Source: Ampullaceana balthica (taxonomy: Eukaryota; Mollusca; Gastropoda; Lymnaeidae). From it: a stretch of 64,000 nt of DNA. The translations under genes were made by a program, and so were the position numbers. Of this stretch, positions 25,975 through 34,900 are shown piece by piece (within the stretch, counting starts at the first letter, position 1; each line of letters starts with the position of its first letter). The stretch lies in NCBI GenBank assembly GCA_944989445.1, contig CALYLW010000429.1, forward strand, positions 248,001-312,000, written 5' to 3'. Under the pieces are notes generated by a model. It made no database searches. It was not told where the DNA came from and was given only the letters and a program-made list of their open reading frames with translations.

Positions 25975-28900
25975 GTTTTCAAAATGTACATCTTGAACCG
26001 AATGGGCCCGGGGGCCCCTTAATGTATTTTTTTCTTATATTAGCTAAATAAAAATTAGTTTAATCGTTAGATAATGAGAAAATAACTGGATTTTGACCAA
26101 ACTTGATATATAAAAACTTAAGAGCATATATTAAATTACTATAGGGCAATGAACTCCTAATGTTCATTTCCTCGGGGCTGGGGGCCCTAAATGTTTTTAC
26201 TAAACTTTTAGTATATTGTATTCCCCATTCAATTTTACACGATATTGAGCAATATAGATATATATATTTATATATTTGTAATGAAAATGAACAGATTTTC
26301 GAACGTCACATGTTAAACTGACGTCATATGTTAAACTGACGTCATATGTTAAACTGATGGGCCCGGTGACCCTTAAAGTAATTTCTTTTTTTATCTATAT
26401 ATGTATTCCTTTTTACTGAGATCGTTGCAACGCACGACGGGACTGCTAGTATATATATATATATTCTTTGCCAAAGTAAAAGTAAAATGACTTTGATTAC
26501 GTCTCTGTGGTCATGTTTCGATTCAATTTAATTAATAATAAAAAAAGTTACCAGTTTATAATTGTCTGCGCATGCGTTAAAGGTCAAATTTTTCGCCTCG
26601 CCTCATGGCGCGTGTTTGCAATGCCCGTCGAATCGGCGAATTTAAAAATAAATAAACATATTAATATGGTAATTTTAAGTTTAATGCTTTTGACATGCAG
26701 GATATCTGTCACTATGAGACCGCACTCAAATTTCCTCCGTCAATCAAATAATATGTGTAACTTGTAATATAAATAGTAACAAATGCGGCCTTGACGGTAT
26801 CAGAAATCGACCTACAACAGTGATGACGTGTCTATTATATATCTACTAGAATATTAAGAAAATGATTTGATTTCAGCGTCACGCACGTGTTAGTCACAAT
26901 CACGTATTTTACTGGTAACAAAGAAACAACAAACTTTTAAAAGAATAATAATAAATTTTTTTTTAATTATATAAAAACCACCGTCGATTCTCCAAACCTT
27001 TATTTTCTTTTCTAAAGATATTCGTTTATCTTAAAAAATAAAATGATTAATGCATCAGAAAATGAATTAAGTTTAATAATAATAATATAACATGCACAGC
27101 GAAATAATGACGGATTAAAGACCACTATCGTACCTCGGGTGAATACATACTCAATCTAACGGAATCAAATTGAAAGTAAAAACATCCTGTAATTTTTATT
27201 GAAATCTCGTAGAATCACACAATAGCCGGAAGTCTCGAAGAAAGCGAGATGTCAACAGTGTTTTGAACTAAAAATGTTAAAGTGCATTGCTAGGCGAACA
27301 GTCGGGGATCGAGCTAACCGACGTTAAGGCGAAATTTGGCACTTTTGTGCTCGAAATATTAGGGTTTGGCGACTTTAAAAAATTGAATGAACCGCTGAAA
27401 AAATGCAAAGACAAAGAGAGAATTTGGCGGTCATTTAAATTTGTAGATTTATTTTGCAATGTGTGAATGTTTTGATTGCTCTACATACATTGTAATAGTG
27501 AAATCATGAATCTAAGCAACTGTTACTAAGAAATTTTGTTTAAAGATCTTTTTCATTTTATCAATAAAAAATATTAAATTTGACATTTATGCACGAGCTG
27601 TGAATAAAAACTAAGGTTGTTAATGGTTAACCGGTCATCAGATCAGGACCGGTCCTATTTAATCAGGATCGGTTAACCACAATTTCAATAAGCCCCCGCA
27701 ACTTCAATAAGCCCGTAATAGCTTTTTACCCCGGACCCCAGAGTTCGTTTTTGTTGTGTTGAGCGGCGGTGACTTCAAATCGCTTTCTCCCTATTCCAGT
27801 ATCTAAATAATATACACGTAATCACTATTAGTCTACTTTGCCTACGGCTAAGGAATGCTTTTTTTTAAATTTTAATTTGCTTTGTTGTCGAGGCACTGTA
27901 CCAGAACTTGAATTGAACCACGGTCAAAGGTCACAGCTACAGTCGGACCGCTCTAAGTGAACTCAAAAGGGGGGGGGGAGTTATGGAGTTTTCTAGTTAG
28001 GGATAATGAGAAGGCTAGACAGGTCTTTGATGTTTATTTAAAAGGAAGCCTCTTGCTTTGACATACCAATACAAGACCACAGAAGAGACACCTTCCATCC
28101 CCTCCCCCACTGTTATACATCTACAGTGGGTTGGGGGGAAGGAACATTTCTCTTTTTAAATAGAGTCAGAGCATGCCTTGGAAAATGGCGAGTGTAGCTC
28201 AACCCCCACCTAAACCCCACCCTATTGGGTGGGGGATCGTCGTGTGCGCGCAGCGAAATTCAATAATTCTGGCAAGTTGACAAGTGAAACATAATATGGT
28301 ATTTAAATAAATTCCATCTTATTAACACTGTTTACTCCAATTTATCAGGACTTAGTCGGTATATTAGCTTATTACCCGGAGTTAATTTTTTGTTGTGTTA
28401 CGGCAAAATACCAGAGCCAACACGCGAGCGACCGTGACATCAAAATCAAAGCGTTTTCTTAAAAATAATAAAATTCTGGTTTATAAATATAAAAATACAC
28501 GTCATCACTGTTTGTGGAGTTCGCTAGTGACCGATTTTTAATTTAAAAAATGTATTCGCTTAGTTACCGAAGCATAGTACCAGAAGTAACAGCTGAGCAA
28601 GCGGGCTGTAACGTCACCAGCAGAACTGGCGAGGCGAATATTTGATGCCTTCAGCCCTCCCATGTTGGTTCTAAAAAAAATTAAACGACGTGATGGGAAA
28701 ATTTGATCCATTCTCTTGTTGGTTCACTAAACATAGTATAAATTGTATAAATGCGGAGCGGCTAACCGGCCTTTTTTAAAAGGTTAACCGGTCCTCAAAA
28801 ACGAGTGGTCTTAACAACCTTAATAAAAACATTCAATGACTCTATATCTGCTTGTCCTTAAATTTGTATTTAAACAATATTTGGAATGTTAAGGCGAGTC

Positions 28901-31900
28901 AAGTATTAGTAGACTAATAAATTCATCTCTTCTAATATAATATTAGTTGTTTTTATAACTCTGATGTACAAGATGATGACCCATTTATAATTGTCTTCTG
29001 CCATAAATACAGTGTTACAACAAAGCAAAGAAATGTGAATAAGGGATATAGCCAGTGAGTTTCTTTATTCTTAAGACTTTTTAAAAGACATTTTGCAGAC
29101 TGGATTTGTGAATCCAACATTTGTGAATTAAACCAGCTATTCAGCTGCCATGAAATCTTTGTTCAAAGCGGTTGGTTAATTTGATGAATTTAATAATTTT
29201 TTTCAACTATAATAACCAAGACAATGTTCCTCATCTTAATTGAAGTACTCAAAACTCTTAAGATTTAATTTTAGATTTTTAAAAGAAAAATTATCCTAAT
29301 GCATTTCAAAACACATTGATGTATATACAATATTCACTTTAGACAAGGATTATAATGTATAATTTTGCATGCACATTAAGAATCAAACTATAGAAGAACT
29401 TTCAAGGCCTGTGAATAGTTATTCATGTCAATGTTTCATAAAGATTCATCAAAGTTAACAGTTTGGTTTTTTTCAAAACTTTTTAGCCTTCTATAAAATT
29501 GTCTATATTCTATATCATGTTTCTATGCTAAACCCACACATCAGTTGATCTTTTTAAAGCAACGAGTAATATTAAAAAATTTTAAATGTGGAAAAAATAT
29601 TACGATGGTTTAAGAGATAGGTTCCCGAGCTAAACACAAAAGCATTTTTTTAAAATCCTTACCATTCCTTGAGGACCCATTCCAGGTGGACCCATTCCGG
29701 GTGGACCCATACCAGGTCCATTAGGCCCCATTCCTCCCATATTAGGCCCCATTCCAGGTCCATTAGGTCCCATTCCAGGTGGTCCTCCCATCATTGGTCC
29801 ATTCATACCAGGCCCTCGCATTCCTTGATTTGGTCCCATTCCAGGTGGGCCAAAATTAGGATCGAATGGGGGTCTACCAAAAGGCGGTCCACGTGGTGGT
29901 CCCCTCATTCCATGTGGGCCTCTCATACCCATAGGTGGACCTCTCATTCCCATTGGTCCCCTAGGTCCACCAAACCTATTCATTGGAGGTCGTCCAAAAG
30001 GTGGCATTCTGCAAATAAATTTTTGAAGGTTTGTGACAGTTGAGGGTGTTTACCATAGTACAGCACATCAAGTGGAGAAGAATCAGAAAGTTAATTTTTA
30101 AGTATTTGTGACCAATTAAATGTTTGTCAAGGTAAGGGAAAATTGGAAATAAATAAAATTTAAAAAGTACAGTCGAAACCGGTTAAGTCGATGGCCTTGG
30201 GGTATGAAAAATGGCGTCGAGATAACCGATGATCGAGTTAAATGAAAACCAATATGGCAGCAAAATATTAACATGCGCTTGAAATTTTTTTATGTACATG
30301 ATAAGGTTGTTAACGGTCAACCGGTTAGTCGTAACTTCGGTATAAACTTATTACGTGGAGTTAATAGATTTTTTGTGTTACGCAGAATACCAGAATCAAT
30401 ACGCAAGCGACCGTGACATCAAAGCGTTTCTTACTATTCCGGCTGAGGAAAGATTTTTTTTAAAAATTTTACTTTGCTTAGTTGTCGAGGTACTGTACGA
30501 GAGCGAACACTAACACAAAGTGCGCGTATTATATGATATTTAAACTCCCTTAGTTGACGAAGCGCAGTACGAGAACTAACACACAGTGTGTCGATGTTAA
30601 AATGTTAACAACGTTAAAGCCGCGTGCTACTATTCAGCGCAAGAAAACAAACGGGCTGTGACTTCACATGTTCTTTGAAGTCACCATCAGACAGCGCAAG
30701 GCGAAAATTTGAAAATTGGTACACTCTCTTTGTTGCTTTTGGCCCGTGATGTCATACAAAACCAGCCCCCGCTTCCCTCTGCACGCCTTCGTTCTTGACA
30801 CACGCTGAATGACCCAGTTCTTCTACACACGCCCAGTATAAAATACAAACCACCTTTGATTCTCGATATAAACGTTTTTTTTTCTCTGAATATATTCGTT
30901 TATCTTAAAAAATAAAATGATTAATGCATCAGGATAGGAATTAAGTTTAATAATAATGTAACACGCACTGCGAAATAATGACGATTACAGACCGATAACG
31001 CGATTCCTCTGGTGAATGCATACTCGATAGAGACACGTCAAACTAATTCACACACGGATCAAAGGGAAACAAGAAAAAAAACATCCGGTAATTTTTAATG
31101 AAATCTCATAGAATCACACAATAGCCAAAAGTCTCGAGGAAAGCAAGATGTCGATGCTATTTTTTTAACTAAAAATGCCAGAGTGCGTCACTAGGCGCAC
31201 AGACGGGGATCAAGTTAACCAACGTTAAGTTGCAAATTTGGCCCTCTTTTGTGTTCCAGGTATTAGGGTTCGGCGACTTAAAAGAATTGAATTAACCGAT
31301 GAGAAAATGCTAAGACAAAGAGAGAATTTGCCGGTTCCAATAAAAAACGTCGACTTAATAGGGTTGGCGAGTTAACCGGGCTTGAGTTAAGTGGGTTCGA
31401 CTGTATTATTTTATATAAAAATTCTCTTCAACCCATTAAATAACCCAACCTTGCATACTCTTGCCTTAATTAACTCTATCTTATTTTGTTATAACTTATT
31501 TAGATTTCAACAAACTTCTGAAAATGTCTGGTAGGCAATGTTCACTCTAAGGTGCAAAGTAACAAAAAATCGGAGTGCAAAGTTGCACAACATCCATTTT
31601 TTCTGATATATTGTACAAAATTTGCTGCACGGTAATTCTAAACTGCTGCGCCGTGTCAGTAAGATATCTGTGCGGCTACCCGGCCTAAATGGAACATCGA
31701 TGGTTAGCCTTTTATTTTAAGAATAAATTATACACATCATCATTTCAACATTTTTTGTGATTTCATTTTGATACATTTTTATTTTGAATAAGAAAGGTGG
31801 TATGTAAGTCTAAGCGAATTTTTAAAAAAATCATTCCTTATCAGAATTCGACCTACAAAAGTGATGACGTGTATATTAATAATATTATATACATGTACTG

Positions 31901-34900
31901 GAATATTAAGAAAATGATTTGATTTCATCGTCACGCGCGTGTTAGTGTCACAGTCACGTATCTTACTGGTAACAACGCAACAACAAACTTTAAAAAAAAT
32001 AATAATTTTTTTATTTAATTATATAAAAACCGCCGTCGATTCTCGATATTATTTTCATTTCTAAAGATATTCGTTGATCTTAAAAAATAAAATGATCAAT
32101 GCATCAGAAAATGAATTAAGTTTAATAATAATATAACATCACATGCACTGCGAAATAATGACGGATTAAAGATCGCCAAAGCCGATTTACGGGCACCTCG
32201 AGTGAATACATCTAATTCACACATGGATCAAAAGTGAAAGAAGATAATAACATCCGGTAATTTTTATTGAAATCTCGTAGAATCACACAATAGCCGGAAG
32301 TCTCGAAGAAAAGCGAGATGTCAACACTATTTTGAACTAAAAATGCATTGCTAGGTGAACCGACGAGGATCGAGCTAACCAACGTTAAGTTGCAAATTTG
32401 GCCCTCTTTTGTGCTCGAGGCATTAGGTTTTTGCGACTTAGAAAAATCGAATTAGCCGATGAAAAAATGCTAAGACAAATAGAGAATTTGGCGGTTCCAA
32501 TAAAAAACGTCGAGTTAGTGGGGTGGTCGAGCTAACCGAGCTCGAGGTAAGTGGGTTCGACTGTTTATGTGTGTTTTTTCTCAAATGCTCTTTCAAAAAT
32601 AATTATTGAATCATGTTTTTTTTAAATTTGTTTAGTTCAACTAGTACTAATCACTCCCCTCAATAACTGGAAAGCTTTTCAGCAAAAATGCATCAACTTA
32701 ATTTTAAAAAGCTAAAAGTCACAGCACAACTGAATTACTTTTATTAGCCTGGTAAAAGGAATAATTTATGATTGGATGCCAAAGAAGAAAAATTTAGAGA
32801 TACATGTAGTATGATTGGAGGCCAACGAAGAAAAATTTAGAGATTGTTGTTCGATTTTATAAATTGAGTTTTGAAAAAAAAACAGGAAGTAGCACCATCG
32901 AAATACATCACTTCTTGTCATACTTTTTTTATTTATCGCTTTCAGATTTTTATAAAATGAAAAATTTTAATGGTCGAAAAATCAGAATTATTAAGGTCTT
33001 GTTGGAATCGGTTAAAAAATCTGTTTTAATCTGACAAATTCGGAAGGGTTGACAAGCCTGCATCCATGACTCAGGCTCATAGTCTTTGTCAAAAAACTGA
33101 ACAGCGGCAGCACACCTCGAAAGATCGAGGTGAAAACTCTTGTAAAGCTGTGTGTCATCCACAAATAATTTGCAATATATACCACAATCTTCAATGATTC
33201 TGCCTATCTCACTCGTGTAGATTGAGAAAAGAATTGGTCCCAAGGCTAAGTCCTGCAATACGCCACAGATTACTAATGTCTCAATGGAAGATGACTCTTC
33301 ACCACAACACGCTGTGTTCTGTCAGCCAGGTAAGATTTAAACCAATGAAATGCATTTCCAGAGATGCCAAGCTGCCAACATCAGTCAGACTTTTTAACAA
33401 CAGAACCTCATGGTCAATCATATCAAACACAGCACTAAGGTCTAATTGGACCAAGATGGTCAGATCACCACATTCAGCACTGCAAAGAACATCATTCATG
33501 ACACTGACACAGTATTGCTATCTCGCAGCTGTGACCAGGTTGATAGGCAGATTGAAACGTATCAAGTACCAATACTCTCTCAAGAAGTTAAGACAGTTTA
33601 GAAATAAATGGCAAAATGACAGGTTAGAAACTGGACAGAAATTCTTGCACTTGCAGTCATTTGGACCCAGGCCAACTTTCTTTATGAATGAGTACTTACT
33701 AAGATTAGGCCTAAACAGTATATTTATTAATACGAAGTGATTATTCGCACGGTTTTGGCCGTGGGGATAATGCCGAGTATTATCTGCACGGGTCGTCGGC
33801 GCATGCGTCTTCTAGGGGCTGGTCACGTTGAAAAAAAATACGCGCCCGATGTAGACAAAATAAAAGCCGATATCACTCGATTTCGGCTAAAATGTGTAAT
33901 TTATATGCTAATACAAAACTTAAGTTTTAAAGTAGCACTGCCATAAAAAATGATTGGTGTCCAATTAATGATAATTCTTATAATCTTAAAATAACGAAGT
34001 TAAATCGTCAGCTTCTCCAGGTGAATGGTTAGTCTAGCTTAGTTCCATTAAGCATAATGGTATGCGGATCGAATCCCAGGACGGTCTTACTTATTTTTTT
34101 AATTTCTTGGGGGGTTAGTTATTTTTAATTTTTTGGTGTTTTTTGTTTGTTTGTTTTACAACCAGAGTGACAGTGAGGATGTTTGCAATCACTCAAGCAG
34201 GCTCTTTCCCAGAAACATTTTATTATTCCCCCACCCATGCCCGTCTTAACTATTCTGTAATTCTGTTACTCACTGTTACAGATTCTCACTTTTAAATTTC
34301 TATGCTATGCCATTATTATTATATTATATAATAGTCTTTCGCTTTTGCATGCTTTAAATTAAATTAACTTAATTGATTTATGATGATTACAGTACAATAC
34401 TAGAGCCTCGTCCAATTATGAATGAAAATGAAAGCTAATAAATGTACTTTATAATATATAGAGTAAAAATACAAAGTTTGAGTGCACTGGAACAGTTAAT
34501 AATAGTTTTATATCAGCTAAATCCATAGTATTACTAATTAATTAATTCATTCATTCAATAATGATTAACTAATGATAATAAGCAGGTCCGCTCAGATTAT
34601 TGCTAAAAAAATGGATAAAAAATATAAGTATAAGATTCCAGCCACTGGAAAGACGGTTAAATTGAAAATTTAATTATTTTTATACCCTCCAAACCAAAAT
34701 ATGTCAATAAGCAGTGTCAGTGATACATAAATAATAAGCAGTTATCAGTTAGTAATAAGAATTTAGATATCGTTTGGCATCATTATCACGGTCAAGCCCA
34801 TGCGGCAGTGCGAATAACGCTAGGCATTATCCGCACGGTAAACCGTGCGGATAATTTTGGACATTATTCATACTTCCAAAACCGTGCGAATAACGCTTAC

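Noticed and set aside
29669..30043. Plus-strand His/Ser/Trp-rich open frame
   Set aside because: Antisense shadow of the repetitive TCERG1 exon 2.
33222..33740. Plus-strand 172-codon open frame
   Set aside because: It is antisense to the CR1/L2-like reverse transcriptase, whose motifs are clear on the minus strand.
34020..34090. tRNA-like stretch with TAGCTTAGTTCC and GGATCGAATCCC
   Set aside because: The A-box to B-box distance is about 15 bases too short for a tRNA and no acceptor stem pairs.
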